From: Candidatus Roseilinea sp.
GTDB lineage: Bacteria > Chloroflexota > Anaerolineae > J036 > Brachytrichaceae
Assembly (NCBI GenBank): GCA_025998955.1
Contig: AP024676.1
Span: forward strand, 4,154,001 to 4,218,000
DNA: 64,000 nucleotides
Direction: 5' to 3'
Shown: positions 1 through 8,140 of the stretch, piece after piece
Layout: each line of letters opens with the position of its first letter
Position numbering within the stretch: position 1 is the first letter of the stretch
Translations under genes and position numbers: made by a program
Notes under the pieces: model-generated
Told to the model about the DNA's origin: nothing
Database searches by the model: none
The model's input: the letters and a program-made list of their open reading frames with translations, nothing else

Positions 1-2
1 AG

Positions 3-989
3 CCAGACGACGGCTTCGAGCGATTCGCCGGCGAGCCGGAAGCCGAACACGCGCTCCGGTCCGGAGCGATCGAGGCGTTCTACGTCATCCCCGCCGACTA
101 CGTGCAGACCGGCCAGGTGCACATGGTGATGAAGGAGCTGGACGATAGCCCGCTCGGTCCACGCCAGAGGATAGGCGCTTTTCAGCGCATGGTGAACCGC
201 AACCTGCTGGACGACGAGGCGTTGTGGGCGCAACTCGACCGGCAGGTGAACATTACGCAGAGCGAATCGGTCGCCACGGTGCGGACACGAACCGGGCCGT
301 CGTTCGGCGGGTTCTCGCCGCTGGTATATGGCGTAGCCGTGCTCTTCTTCATCATCCTGATGACGGCGTCGGCGTATCTGATGCAATCGGTGACGACGGA
401 GAAGGAGAACCGCGTGATCGAGATCCTCATGTCGTCGGTCTCGCCCGCCGATTTGCTGGCCGGCAAGATCCTCGGGCTGAGCTTGGTCGGCCTGATCCAA
501 CTGGTGCTGTGGTTCGGTTCGGCCATCCTGGCGCTCACGCGCCTCCCCGTCCTCAGCGCAGTGATCGGGCCCATCTCGCCCGCGGCGGTGCTGCTGACGG
601 TTCTGTTCTTCGTGTTGGGCTACTTCGTGTATGCCAGCCTGCTGGCCGGCCTGGGTGCGTTGATGCCCGGCTCGCGCGAGGCGGCGCAGTACACATTCCT
701 GGTGTTGCTCCCGCTCTTCGTGCCGATCTACCTGAATACCGCCATCGCCGCCGAACCGAACGGGCCGCTGGCCGTCGCGCTCAGCCTGATTCCCTTCACC
801 TCGCCGCTCGTCATGCCGATGCGCCTGTTCGGCGCGAGCGTGCCGCCGCTGGAGGTGGCGATCAGCCTGGTGCTGCTGGCCGGCCTGGTCTATCTGGCGA
901 TCAACGCCAGCGCGCGCGCCTTCCGCGCTCAGGCGCTGTTATCCGGCAGCAAGCCGACCCTGAAGCAGGTGATCGCTGCCTTTCGTTGA
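3..989 (+). CDS. ABC-2 type exporter permease (NatB/YhaP-like), 5' partial
   Basis: The frame is already open at the left edge, so the N-terminus lies outside the window; about 328 residues are visible. It begins in an extracytoplasmic segment (AFYVIPADYVQTG) typical of the large loop of NatB/YhaP-type sodium or drug exporter permeases. Five to six hydrophobic helices follow. Between the first two is the cytoplasmic signature TTEKENRVIEILMSSV, which is strongly conserved in this family. The partner ATPase would be expected upstream, outside the window. The stop is 24 bases before the glycosyltransferase start, so the two may be co-transcribed. The substrate cannot be told from the sequence. 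Confidence 0.85.
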   Translation, partial: PDDGFERFAGEPEAEHALRSGAIEAFYVIPADYVQTGQVHMVMKELDDSPLGPRQRIGAFQRMVNRNLLDDEALWAQLDRQVNITQSESVATVRTRTGPSFGGFSPLVYGVAVLFFIILMTASAYLMQSVTTEKENRVIEILMSSVSPADLLAGKILGLSLVGLIQLVLWFGSAILALTRLPVLSAVIGPISPAAVLLTVLFFVLGYFVYASLLAGLGALMPGSREAAQYTFLVLLPLFVPIYLNTAIAAEPNGPLAVALSLIPFTSPLVMPMRLFGASVPPLEVAISLVLLAGLVYLAINASARAFRAQALLSGSKPTLKQVIAAFR

Positions 990-1013
990 AGCACGCAGGC
1001 CGGCGTTGTTGAG

Positions 1014-2195
1014 ATGAACATCGTCCTCGGCGCGTATCTGCTCAGCGGTGCGCCCGGCTACCGACAGGCCGGCGTGCATCGGTATGCACAATATCTACTG
1101 CGAGAAATTCCCAAGGCCGCCGCGCATCACCCAGAGGCCCATTTCACCGCGCTCATCAGCCCGACCGCCGCGCCCAAGGACCTTTCAATTTCCAATTTTC
1201 AACTTTCGATTCTCACCGCCTCGCGCACGACCGAGCAGCCCTTCAGCCGCATCATCGTCGAGCAGGTCAAGACGCCGCGCGTGCTTCGCCGGCTCGAAGC
1301 CGACCTGTATCATGGCCTCGGCTTCGTCGCGCCGCTGCGCGCGCCGTGCCCCACCGTCGTCACCGTCTTCGACCTAAGCTTCGCCACGCAGCCGGGCACG
1401 CACAAGCCGATGAACCGCATCTACCTGTCGTTGTTCACAAGGTGGTCGTGTCGGCGCGCTGCCCGCGTGATTGCCATCAGCGAGTGGACCAAGCGCGACG
1501 TGGCGCAGCACTTTGGCGTTGCGCCGGACAAGATTGATGCCATCCCGCTCGGCGTGGACCACGACCTCTTCAAGCCGCAGCCGCCGGAAGCAGTCGCCGC
1601 GTTTAGGACACAGCAAGGCATCGGCGACCATGCCGTCCTCTACCTCGGCAGCCTCGAGCCGCGCAAGAACCTTCTTCGCCTGATCGAAGCCTTCTCCCAA
1701 CTCAAAACGAAAGACTCAGAGCTCAAAACTCAGCTCATTATCGGCGGTAGCCCGGCCTGGAAATACGACGAGGTGTTCGTGCGCATTCGGCAACTCGGCC
1801 TCGAGGATCACGTCCGGCTGATCGGTCGTGTGAGCGACGAGGACTTGCCGAAGTGGTATAGCGCATGTGCAGTGATGGCCTACCCATCGCTGTATGAGGG
1901 CTTCGGCCTTCCGCCGCTGGAGGCGATGGCGTGCGGCGCGCCGGTTGTCACCTCGAACGTCACCTCGCTGCCGGAGGTCGTCGGCGATGCCGGCATCACC
2001 GTGGACCCGACGGACGTCCGCGCGCTGGCCGAAGCGCTGCATTGCGTGCTGAACGATGAGGCCTTGCGCGCCGAGCTACGCGCAAAGTCGCTGGCGCGCG
2101 CGGCGCGGTTCACATGGCAGCGGACGGCAGCGCAAACGATAGCGTGCTACTTCAAAGTCGCACCTGGTTGGAGAAAGCGCTCGACAGGTTCGTAG
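1014..2195 (+). CDS. Glycosyltransferase family 4 (GT-B fold)
   Basis: The 393-residue protein has the two-domain GT-B layout. The N-terminal acceptor domain contains YHGLGFVAP and a nearby VVTVFDLSF strand. The C-terminal nucleotide-sugar domain contains [10 protein letters not shown] and, near residue 293, the E-x7-E type donor motif [11 protein letters not shown], followed by [10 protein letters not shown]. It probably transfers a hexose such as mannose to a cell-surface glycan, but the acceptor is unknown. Two AT-rich stretches made of exact heptamers (1183-1217 and 1700-1734) are read through in frame and encode peptides not expected in the family ([11 protein letters not shown] and [11 protein letters not shown]). 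The start is ATG with no obvious Shine-Dalgarno site. Confidence 0.9.
   Translation: MNIVLGAYLLSGAPGYRQAGVHRYAQYLLREIPKAAAHHPEAHFTALISPTAAPKDLSISNFQLSILTASRTTEQPFSRIIVEQVKTPRVLRRLEADLYHGLGFVAPLRAPCPTVVTVFDLSFATQPGTHKPMNRIYLSLFTRWSCRRAARVIAISEWTKRDVAQHFGVAPDKIDAIPLGVDHDLFKPQPPEAVAAFRTQQGIGDHAVLYLGSLEPRKNLLRLIEAFSQLKTKDSELKTQLIIGGSPAWKYDEVFVRIRQLGLEDHVRLIGRVSDEDLPKWYSACAVMAYPSLYEGFGLPPLEAMACGAPVVTSNVTSLPEVVGDAGITVDPTDVRALAEALHCVLNDEALRAELRAKSLARAARFTWQRTAAQTIACYFKVAPGWRKRSTGS
1183..1217. repeat. Period-7 repeat patch inside the glycosyltransferase gene
   Basis: Five consecutive heptamers in exact phase: TTTCAAT, TTCCAAT, TTTCAAC, TTTCGAT, TCTCACC. The patch is AT-rich within a GC-rich gene and is translated in frame as part of the N-terminal domain. 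Confidence 0.8.
1700..1734. repeat. Period-7 repeat patch inside the glycosyltransferase gene
   Basis: Five heptamers in phase: ACTCAAA, ACGAAAG, ACTCAGA, GCTCAAA, ACTCAGC. They are translated in frame between the [10 protein letters not shown] motif and the next beta strand, a surface-loop position. Confidence 0.8.
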
Positions 2196-2218
2196 AAGCC
2201 CCTGCGGCTACCGCTACC

Positions 2219-2505
2219 GCTCCGCACACGCGTGGATACCCGCCGGCAGCAGGCGCGGGCTTCAGCCCGTGTAGCTCTGCACACGCGTGAATACCCACCG
2301 GCGGTAGGCGCGGGCTTCAGCCCGCGTAGCAGTTCCGCACACGCGAGAATGCCCGCCGGCGGTAGGCGCGGCTTCAGCCCGCGTAGCAGTTCCGCACACG
2401 CGAGAATGCCCGCTGGCGGCAGGCGCGGCTTCAGCCCGTGTAGCTCCGCATACGCGAGAATGCCCGCCGGCGGTAGGCGCGGGCTTCAGCCCGCGTAGCA
2501 ACTGC
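2219..2505. repeat. Tandem array of five hairpin-bearing units
   Basis: About five head-to-tail units of 54-58 bases begin near 2219, 2276, 2333, 2390 and 2444. Each has the order TCCGCACACGCG - AATGCCCGCCGGCGG - TAGGCGCGGGC - TTCA - GCCCGCGTAGC, and the last part folds into a GCGGGC/GCCCGC stem with a TTCA loop. Units differ by a few substitutions. The array fills the 350-base gap between the glycosyltransferase and the MutS-like gene. An open frame through it is a by-product of the repetition. Without unique spacers it is not a CRISPR array. Confidence 0.85.
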
Positions 2506-2530
2506 CCCGCGGGTAGGCGCCACAACCCGT

Positions 2531-2536
2531 TACAAT
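2531..2536 (+). promoter_or_regulatory. -10 element of a predicted leaderless promoter (MutS-like gene)
   Basis: TACAAT lies 10 bases before the GTG at 2547, with no Shine-Dalgarno sequence in between. Transcription starting about 7-10 bases after the -10 box would begin at or near the start codon. Confidence 0.5.
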
Positions 2537-2546
2537 CCATTCGACC

Positions 2547-4241
2547 GTGAACGCGCAAATTCCCCAGCACTCGATCAGCCTACTTTGGCCACCAGGTGCA
2601 GGCCGTGCCGGCACCGCTCTGAATGACGCTGCAGTGGCTGACCTGGGCATTGCCGAGCTTGCGCGCGCACTCAGCCTGGATAGCCGCTACGAAGGGCGCG
2701 TGCGCCAGGCGCTGCTGGCGCTGTGTGACGATCCGACCGTGATCGCCTACCGGCAGGCAGCGCTGGGAGATTTGCTGCACAACGCAGCGTTGGCCGAGGC
2801 GCTGCGCCAACTCCTGCCATCGTTGACGCAGCTCGGCTTCTACGCCGTGAACAATCCGGCGCGCCCCAACGAGACCGCACTGCAACAAGTCGTCTTTCGC
2901 CTGGGCGAGCTTGAGTCCTACGTCGAGTGCGTGCAACGGCTGCGCGCGGTGTTGCTCTCACACGCCGGCACGCTTACATCGGAGGGGTGGCGGCGTGTGC
3001 TGGATGCCTTGACCGCGATCGAAAACGATCCGGCCTTCCAGGCGCTGCGCGCCGAGCTGCCGGAGATGCTGGCAAAGGTGCGCAACATCGGCAGCGTCAC
3101 CATCGGCGTCAACCTCGATGCGCACCTGCAGCCGAGCGAAGCCACGCTGCTCGCCATCAACAGCCATCGCTTCAGGGGCGCCGGGTTCTCGCTGCTGGGC
3201 AAACTACTCGGCAAGCCGGACGACAATGACGGCGGAGCCTCGCCGGGGCTGGCGCGCCTGTATCGCATCACGCTGCCCGATCACATGCCCTACACGCGCG
3301 CGAACCTAATGCTCGTGCCGCTGTTCAAAGACCTCAGCGAGATCCTCGAATCGGCAGCGCAGCCGGTTGCCGAGGCGCTGACGCGCTACGCGCGACTGAG
3401 CGGGCAATTCCTGGTATCGCTAGAAGGCGAAATCGCGTTCTACCTCGGCGCCGTCCAGCTCGTGCGCCGGATCGAAGCGGCTGGGCTGCCGATGTGCCGG
3501 CCGGAGATCCTCCCGCGGGAGGCGCGCACGTGCCAGGTACGTGACCTGTTCAACCTCAACCTCGCCCTGCGCATGCTGGCGCGCGAGCCGGGGGCAGAGC
3601 TGCGCGAGCGCGTTGTGCTGAACGATGCACGCTTCGACGATGAAGCTCGCATCTTTGTCTTGACCGGGCCGAATCAGGGCGGCAAGACAACCTACATCCA
3701 GGCGATCGGCCTGACTCACGTGCTGGCACAAGCCGGCTTGCCCGTGCCCGGACGACGAGCCTGCATCAGCCCCGCCGACGCGATCTTTACGCACTTCGCC
3801 GCCGAAGAACGGCCCGAACTGGAATCGGGCCGGCTGGGCGAAGAGGCGCGCCGGCTGGGCGAGATCTTCACGCATGCTACGCGCCATAGCCTGGTGCTGC
3901 TGAACGAGTCGCTCTCCAGCACCAGCCCCGACGAGAGCTTATATCTGGCGCGCGATGTGGTGCGCGGGCTGCGCTTGCTGGGCGCGCGGGCGATCTTCGC
4001 CACACACCTGCATGGCCTGGCCGCAGCCGCCGAGCAGATCAACGCCGAAACGCCAGGCGACAGCCGCGTTGCCAGCCTAATTGCGCAGACCCTCGCTCGT
4101 GACGGCGGGGACGAGGCCGGCGTGCGCACATACAAGATTACGCCCGGCCCGCCGCAAGGCATGAGCTACGCCCGCGACATTGCGCGCAAATACGGCATTA
4201 GCTTCGAACAAATCGAAACAGTCATTCGTCGCAAGACCTGA
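2547..4241 (+). CDS. MutS-family DNA-binding ATPase (short MutS homologue)
   Basis: This 564-residue protein contains the MutS core and ATPase but lacks the N-terminal mismatch-recognition domain of full MutS (about 850 residues). The Walker A motif [16 protein letters not shown] is near residue 373. The Walker B region [15 protein letters not shown] is near residue 447, and ATHLHGL follows, all in the expected order. The Walker A lysine and threonine are intact, so ATP binding is likely. Short MutS homologues of this kind are usually of unknown role and are not classical mismatch repair proteins. No MutS2-type Smr domain is visible. GTG start 10 bases after a TACAAT box. Confidence 0.85.
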   Translation: MNAQIPQHSISLLWPPGAGRAGTALNDAAVADLGIAELARALSLDSRYEGRVRQALLALCDDPTVIAYRQAALGDLLHNAALAEALRQLLPSLTQLGFYAVNNPARPNETALQQVVFRLGELESYVECVQRLRAVLLSHAGTLTSEGWRRVLDALTAIENDPAFQALRAELPEMLAKVRNIGSVTIGVNLDAHLQPSEATLLAINSHRFRGAGFSLLGKLLGKPDDNDGGASPGLARLYRITLPDHMPYTRANLMLVPLFKDLSEILESAAQPVAEALTRYARLSGQFLVSLEGEIAFYLGAVQLVRRIEAAGLPMCRPEILPREARTCQVRDLFNLNLALRMLAREPGAELRERVVLNDARFDDEARIFVLTGPNQGGKTTYIQAIGLTHVLAQAGLPVPGRRACISPADAIFTHFAAEERPELESGRLGEEARRLGEIFTHATRHSLVLLNESLSSTSPDESLYLARDVVRGLRLLGARAIFATHLHGLAAAAEQINAETPGDSRVASLIAQTLARDGGDEAGVRTYKITPGPPQGMSYARDIARKYGISFEQIETVIRRKT

Positions 4242-4243
4242 GC

Positions 4244-4843
4244 ATGCCCTTCACCATCCGTCCATACCAACCGCGCGACTTGCGCGCGCTCTACACCATT
4301 TGCTTGAAGACCGGCGACAGCGGCGCCGACGCCACTCCACGCTTTCGCGACCCCGATCTACTCGGCCATTACTTCGCTGCGCCGTATGGCGTGCTCGCGC
4401 CGGAGACGTCGTTCGTGCTGGTGGACGAGCACGACGAGGCATGCGGCTACGTCCTCGGCGCGCGCGACACCACCGAATTTGCCGCACGTTGCGAACGCGA
4501 GTGGTTCCCACCGCTGCGCGCGCGTTATCCCCTACCGCCGCCCGATGATCACTCACCCGACGCCCAGATGATCCGTGCCATCCATGCCGGCATCGAAGTA
4601 GACGAGATCGCGCGCGAATATCCGGCACATTTGCACATAGATATCCTGCCGGTCGCCCAAAAGCAAGGCTGGGGCCGCAGGCTGATGGAGACCCTACTGG
4701 CGCGGCTGCGCGAGCTGGGTGCGCCGGCGGTGCATTTGGGCGTAGGCGCGCGCAACCTCAACGCGATCGCCTTCTATGAACGCATGGGCTTTCAGCGCCT
4801 CCGAGACGATCAACACGCCATCATGTATGGGATGCGGCTGTGA
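4244..4843 (+). CDS. GNAT N-acetyltransferase similar to the GNAT-like domain of O-GlcNAcase
   Basis: The 199-residue protein has a full GNAT fold. The N-terminal [20 protein letters not shown] resembles the pseudo-acetyltransferase domain found at the C-terminus of metazoan O-GlcNAcase and in stand-alone bacterial relatives. Motif A, with the acetyl-CoA pyrophosphate loop, reads [12 protein letters not shown] near residue 143. Motif [16 protein letters not shown], closes the fold. The acceptor is unknown. It starts two bases after the MutS-like stop, so the two genes are probably co-transcribed. Confidence 0.85.
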   Translation: MPFTIRPYQPRDLRALYTICLKTGDSGADATPRFRDPDLLGHYFAAPYGVLAPETSFVLVDEHDEACGYVLGARDTTEFAARCEREWFPPLRARYPLPPPDDHSPDAQMIRAIHAGIEVDEIAREYPAHLHIDILPVAQKQGWGRRLMETLLARLRELGAPAVHLGVGARNLNAIAFYERMGFQRLRDDQHAIMYGMRL

Positions 4844-4855
4844 TCTCGTCGCTCT

Positions 4856-5302
4856 TCAGGCCAACGTCAGCGCGAAGTGCACCTCCCCATCGCGGCGCGC
4901 GACGATGCGAAAACCGTGCTGCATGTAGAACGCTATTGCATCGTCCCACGTCTCGGTCGTCTCTAGCACGATCGTGTGATACCCGCGCGCCCGCGCTTCG
5001 TCGAGCAGCGCCTGCAGGATGCGTGCACCGATCCCGCAGCGGCGATGGCGCCGAGCGACCGACATGCGCACAATTCGTCCTATCCTCTCGCCCTCCGGCA
5101 GCAGCGCGCCGGTCCCGACGAGCTGCCCGGCCAACCGCGCGACGACGAAAACGCCTTCGGCGTAACTGACGGCGATGTCATCCAAATCTGGGTTGAGCGA
5201 TGGGTCAAGCACGCCCCAGCGCTCCTGCAATCCGGCCAGGATGAGCGTCCGCGCTGCCGGCTGATCCGCCGGTGTGAAGCGCGCAATGATGAGCTCGCTC
5301 AT
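4856..5302 (-). CDS. GNAT N-acetyltransferase
   Basis: A 148-residue single-domain GNAT enzyme. The acetyl-CoA binding motif is RRHRRCGIGARILQALLDEA (about residues 84-103) and the C-terminal IAFYMQHGFRIVARR is motif B. The N-terminus MSELIIARFTPADQPAARTL is the usual first strand and helix. It converges with the preceding GNAT gene, leaving only 12 bases between the stops. It diverges from the secreted-protein gene at 5318, with 15 bases between the start codons. Substrate unknown. Confidence 0.85.
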   Translation of the reverse strand: MSELIIARFTPADQPAARTLILAGLQERWGVLDPSLNPDLDDIAVSYAEGVFVVARLAGQLVGTGALLPEGERIGRIVRMSVARRHRRCGIGARILQALLDEARARGYHTIVLETTETWDDAIAFYMQHGFRIVARRDGEVHFALTLA

Positions 5303-5303
5303 T

Positions 5304-5309
5304 TACAAT
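5304..5309 (+). promoter_or_regulatory. -10 element of a predicted leaderless promoter (secreted protein gene)
   Basis: TACAAT ends 8 bases before the ATG at 5318 and no Shine-Dalgarno sequence is present. This fixes the start at 5318; an upstream continuation of the frame runs antisense through the GNAT gene. Confidence 0.55.
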
Positions 5310-5317
5310 ACTTGTGT

Positions 5318-6205
5318 ATGCGAACGCCGCATCGCCTGATCATAGCAGGCGCAATTGCGCTGGTGTTGGGAGTACCAGCGCCTCCGGCCGTTGCGCAGCC
5401 GCCCACGCCACAGGCGCCGAGTGTCCTCTCGTTCACGCTTGATAAACAGGAGGCAGCCAGAGGCGAAACTGTCGTTGCGACCTATCGGCTTGATCGTCCT
5501 GCGCGCCGCGTGAGGTTGGTAGCCTTGACCTTAGGCGTTGCGCCACCGGGATTTCGTTTGTCGCAACGGGTGCGCAGCGCGCCTTCGCGCATGGCCGGGG
5601 TGATCTCGTTCACCGTGCCCACAGCAGCCTGGATGCTCAGCCCGCTCATACTGACGCTGGACGTGGACGGCCGGCAGCTCGCCACGCAGCGCCTCATGCT
5701 GACCTGCGATCACCCGTGGTTTTTCACCCCGCGGGTGGAAGGATGCCCGTTCGCGCCTGTGCAGGCCACGCCGGCGGCCGTCCAGCGCTTTGAGCATGGA
5801 GCGATGATCTGGCTCGCTGCGATGGATTCGATCTACGTGCTCTACGACGCGCCGCGCTTCGGCGATTCAGCGTTGCTCGAACGGTACGATGATGCATTTG
5901 TCGAGGGCAGTCCTGAGCCGCCGCTCCCCGCCGAGCCGCCCTCTGGCAGGTTCGCGCCGGTGCGCGGCTTTGGTCTAGTATGGCGGACCATGACACGCGT
6001 GCGCAGCGATCTGGGCTGGGCTTTAGAGCCGGAGCAAGGCTATACGGCATGCCTGGGCTATGCGCATTACGGCGGCAAATCCATGCGCGCCTATGTGAGC
6101 ACGATAGATCGCGGTTTGCTCGAGTTCGAGATTTACTACGTTCCCGTGCGCTGGCGCGCGCTGCATGAGATCGGCGGCCGGCCGGTCACGGTTGTGGGCT
6201 GTTGA
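5318..6205 (+). CDS. Predicted secreted protein of unknown function
   Basis: The 295-residue protein begins with a good signal peptide (MRTPHRLIIAGAIALVLG, then VAQ as a likely cleavage site near residue 27). A beta-rich domain follows around residues 35-130, with a TLDKQEAARGETVVATYRL strand pattern like bacterial Ig-type domains. The C-terminal part (about 150-295) contains GFGLVWRTMTRVRSDLGWAL and EQGYTACLGYA. That arrangement is common in Chloroflexota secreted proteins, but I cannot name the family. The start was chosen from the signal peptide and the TACAAT box just upstream. Confidence 0.7.
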   Translation: MRTPHRLIIAGAIALVLGVPAPPAVAQPPTPQAPSVLSFTLDKQEAARGETVVATYRLDRPARRVRLVALTLGVAPPGFRLSQRVRSAPSRMAGVISFTVPTAAWMLSPLILTLDVDGRQLATQRLMLTCDHPWFFTPRVEGCPFAPVQATPAAVQRFEHGAMIWLAAMDSIYVLYDAPRFGDSALLERYDDAFVEGSPEPPLPAEPPSGRFAPVRGFGLVWRTMTRVRSDLGWALEPEQGYTACLGYAHYGGKSMRAYVSTIDRGLLEFEIYYVPVRWRALHEIGGRPVTVVGC

Positions 6206-6266
6206 TCGTAGATCGTGCATCGTGGATCGGAAGGCCACGATCCATGATTTACGTTTCACGTTTTAC
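6204..6266. repeat. Period-7 repeat patch between secreted protein and Uma2-like genes
   Basis: Nine heptamers in exact phase: GATCGTA, GATCGTG, CATCGTG, GATCGGA, AGGCCAC, GATCCAT, GATTTAC, GTTTCAC, GTTTTAC. The patch begins inside the stop codon region of the secreted protein and ends five bases before the preferred Uma2-like start. The two halves are roughly complementary (GATCGTG versus CACGATC). Confidence 0.85.
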
Positions 6267-6270
6267 ACCC

Positions 6271-6780
6271 ATGTCCTCCTCACCCTACAGCGTCCTGCAA
6301 GCCAAGCTGCAAGCATGGCTGGTCACCTTGCTCACCGTCGTTGTCGAGGCGTACGAATTGGGTGCAGTGATAGGCAAAGGCGCGCGCGTCGTCGTGGGCG
6401 ACGAAGTGCTGATGCCGGACGTGCTTTACGTGCCGAACAGCGAGCGCAAATCCGTCAAGGCCGATGCGATCTACGGCCCCCCGGCACTGGCCATAGACGT
6501 GCTGCACAGCGGCGTGAGCGAGGATGAGCGCGCCATGCTCCGGCGACGCTACGCTGCTGCGCATGTGCTGGAATACTGGCAGATCGAGGCCGACAAGGGG
6601 CGCGGATTTTGCTATCAGGCCGATGCGAATTGGAACTACGATCTGATCCCGCCGGACAAAGGCGGCCTACACTACTCTGCAGCCATCGTGCAGTTAGCCT
6701 TCCCGGTAGAGTGGTTTCACAAACAGCCGGGCTTGCTCAAGCTCATGGAGTGGTGGGGGATCGTGGAGACCGAGGAATGA
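6271..6780 (+). CDS. Uma2-family (DUF820) putative restriction-type endonuclease
   Basis: The 169-residue protein matches the Uma2/DUF820 pattern, a PD-(D/E)xK-fold family abundant in Cyanobacteria and Chloroflexota. VGDEVLMPDVLYVP supplies the metal-binding aspartate. PPALAIDVLHSGVSEDER is the conserved strand that normally reads E-V-x-S, here with aspartate in the acidic position. YWQIEAD follows. The K of the PD-ExK core (R/K-x-K-x-x-Y-x-x) is less clear, so activity is uncertain. An earlier in-frame ATG at 6202 would translate the heptamer patch, so I prefer 6271. A strong terminator follows immediately. Confidence 0.75.
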   Translation: MSSSPYSVLQAKLQAWLVTLLTVVVEAYELGAVIGKGARVVVGDEVLMPDVLYVPNSERKSVKADAIYGPPALAIDVLHSGVSEDERAMLRRRYAAAHVLEYWQIEADKGRGFCYQADANWNYDLIPPDKGGLHYSAAIVQLAFPVEWFHKQPGLLKLMEWWGIVETEE

Positions 6781-6827
6781 AATCGCCCTCTGCTGCATCG
6801 AAGGGGAACAGAGGGCGATTTGTTTTG
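6780..6827 (+). terminator. Rho-independent terminator
   Basis: A perfect 13-bp stem AAATCGCCCTCTG / CAGAGGGCGATTT is followed by GTTTTG. It overlaps the stop of the Uma2-like gene and lies between two convergent genes, so it may serve both. Confidence 0.85.
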
Positions 6828-6832
6828 CATGC

Positions 6833-7261
6833 TTACCGCTTGGCTAAAGCGGCTTCGATATCGGCTTTCAACCGCTCGTAAGTCTGCATGCCGTTGCGCG
6901 AGGCGACGATCTCGCCGTTCGGCGCGACGACGACGAACTGGGGTTGACCGACGAACTTGTATTTCGCCATCGCCTCCTTGGAGCTGGTTTCGTCAATATT
7001 CAGCGCTCTGAATTCCACCCGATCGCCGAATTCCTCTTCGAGCCTGCTCACGACAGGCTTCATCGCCATGCACGATCCTCACCAGGGTGCATAGAAGTCA
7101 ATGAACAGCGGACGATTAACTTCGATTGGCGCTACGACGGGGGCGGCAGTTGAAGCGACCGGCGTTGCTGTCGGCGTCGCCTGGGGCGAACCACATGCCG
7201 TCAGCGCGATCATCGCAGCCGCCATGACCGCTGCAGCCATCATTCGGGACGTTGGCATCAT
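6833..7261 (-). CDS. Lipoprotein thioredoxin, candidate selenoprotein with in-frame TGA (U-G-S-C active site)
   Basis: Read through one TGA, the frame gives a complete thioredoxin-fold lipoprotein of about 142 residues. The signal peptide ends in the lipobox ALTAC|G, and a Thr/Ala/Pro-rich tether leads to LFIDFYAPW-[TGA]-GSCMAMKPVV. After that come FRALNIDETS, the cis-proline strand VGQPQFVVV and a final helix, so the domain is intact on both sides. The TGA (7079-7081) stands exactly where the first cysteine of CxxC belongs, which is the usual selenocysteine position in such redox proteins. A stem-loop lies 26 bases downstream. The start ATG at 7261 has GAGGAGG upstream. The alternatives are a Cys-to-stop pseudogene or a sequencing error. 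Confidence 0.75.
7041..7059 (-). promoter_or_regulatory. Candidate bacterial SECIS stem-loop
   Basis: On the coding strand the sequence is AGCCTGT-CGTGA-GCAGGCT: six Watson-Crick pairs closed by one U-G pair, with G at loop position 2. The loop begins 27 bases after the in-frame TGA. A short stem with an early loop G at roughly 16-37 bases from the UGA is the known arrangement for bacterial SECIS elements. The hairpin lies inside the coding region, as expected. Confidence 0.55.
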
Positions 7262-7353
7262 CGTTTCTGAAATCCTCCTCACCAAAATATGCGCCGGATC
7301 ATAGGGAGCGAGGATTACAACTCGCTGAGAATGCGTCGGCAAAAGCACGCCTC

Positions 7354-7359
7354 TATAAT
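7354..7359 (+). promoter_or_regulatory. -10 element (TATAAT) for the Tat lipoprotein gene
   Basis: TATAAT lies about 68 bases upstream of the ATG at 7427. A transcript from here would have a leader of about 60 bases that carries the GGAGG ribosome site at about 7413. No clear -35 box is visible. Confidence 0.4.
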
Positions 7360-7426
7360 CCCCTTACATCGCTGCGCACAAAACGGCCGTGAAGTGAGTT
7401 CGACATACCGGATTGGAGGATTGACC

Positions 7427-7906
7427 ATGAAGTTTGAACGAAGTTTGACCTTATCTCGACGTAGGTTCATTCGCGCAGCAAGCATCACGCTCAGCATCGG
7501 CGTGGGGGGTGTGCTGGCAGCATGCGCGCCGGCTTCGCGCGAGCCCAGCATGCGCATCGTATATCCCGAGCCGGGCGCGCGTGTGCCTGAAGCGAAGGTG
7601 CCGATTCAGGTAGAAGTGCGCAACTTCCGGCTCGTGCGGCCGGGCCCGCCCCGACCGGGCGAAGGTCATCTCCACCTGTTCATTGACGTGCCGGCCAGCG
7701 CAATTGCCGACGGCCAAATCATCCCGCTCGATCAAACCGACAAATACGTGCACATGGGCGCACCGCCGTTCACCACGCGCACGCTCACGCTTTTGCCCGG
7801 CGTCCACACCATCACAGCGGTGATGGCCGACGGCCTGCATGCCAAACTACCCATACCGGCGCCGGTGAGCGTCACTTTCTTTGTGCAGCCCCCGCCTGGA
7901 ACATAG
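7427..7906 (+). CDS. Tat-exported lipoprotein with DUF4399-like domain
   Basis: The 159-residue protein has a twin-arginine signal (SRRRFIRAAS) followed by a lipobox (GVLAAC|A), so it should be folded before export and lipid-anchored. The mature part (MRIVYPEPGARVPEAKVPIQV; GEGHLHLFIDVP; LLPGVHTITAVMADG) follows the DUF4399 pattern of a small beta-sandwich with conserved His residues in GHLHLF and PGVHT. That pattern is often proposed to bind a ligand or metal, but the function is not established. The start has TTGGAGGATTGACC immediately upstream. Confidence 0.8.
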   Translation: MKFERSLTLSRRRFIRAASITLSIGVGGVLAACAPASREPSMRIVYPEPGARVPEAKVPIQVEVRNFRLVRPGPPRPGEGHLHLFIDVPASAIADGQIIPLDQTDKYVHMGAPPFTTRTLTLLPGVHTITAVMADGLHAKLPIPAPVSVTFFVQPPPGT

Positions 7907-8140
7907 AGAGCACTTGCACCGACGCGAGCCTGGGTGAGGGTGGCAGCGTGCTTGCCTTCTGTATGCTGAGGCATCCGCCCCAACCATGCTCGCCAAATGC
8001 GAGCGGGCACGCGGCCCGCCGGGTGCACTCGTGCATAGGGGCAAAATTTGCATGGCAGGGCGCGGACTCTGTTCCGCGCCTATCTATGCCGCGAATGGGG
8101 CAGACGTAGCAGATCCGCCTAGGCTACAATGATATCCTTC
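7907..8140. other. Intergenic region holding a truncated MITE-like element
   Basis: No gene is supported here. From 8021 to about 8110 the sequence matches the left half of the GGGTGCATT element family: GGGTGCACTC, then GGGCGCGGACT...CCGCGCC as an imperfect stem, then GCGAATGGGGCAGACGTA. The right end is missing. The segment ends at the TACAAT box of the next gene. Confidence 0.6.
8125..8130 (+). promoter_or_regulatory. -10 element of a predicted leaderless promoter (hypothetical protein)
   Basis: TACAAT ends 10 bases before the ATG at 8141. This argues against the in-frame ATG at 8129, which overlaps the box itself. Confidence 0.5.

Noticed and set aside
2232-2498. 88-codon frame with repeated ARMPAGGRRGFSP units
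   Set aside because: It is only the translation of the tandem hairpin array. The unit length changes frame between copies and nothing supports expression.
2219-2505. CRISPR array
   Set aside because: Units are contiguous, with no unique spacers between repeats, and no cas genes occur in the window.
7079-7081. TGA read as tryptophan (altered genetic code)
   Set aside because: TGA is used as an ordinary stop elsewhere in the window (for example galK and yajC). Only this position, at a redox cysteine, suggests recoding.
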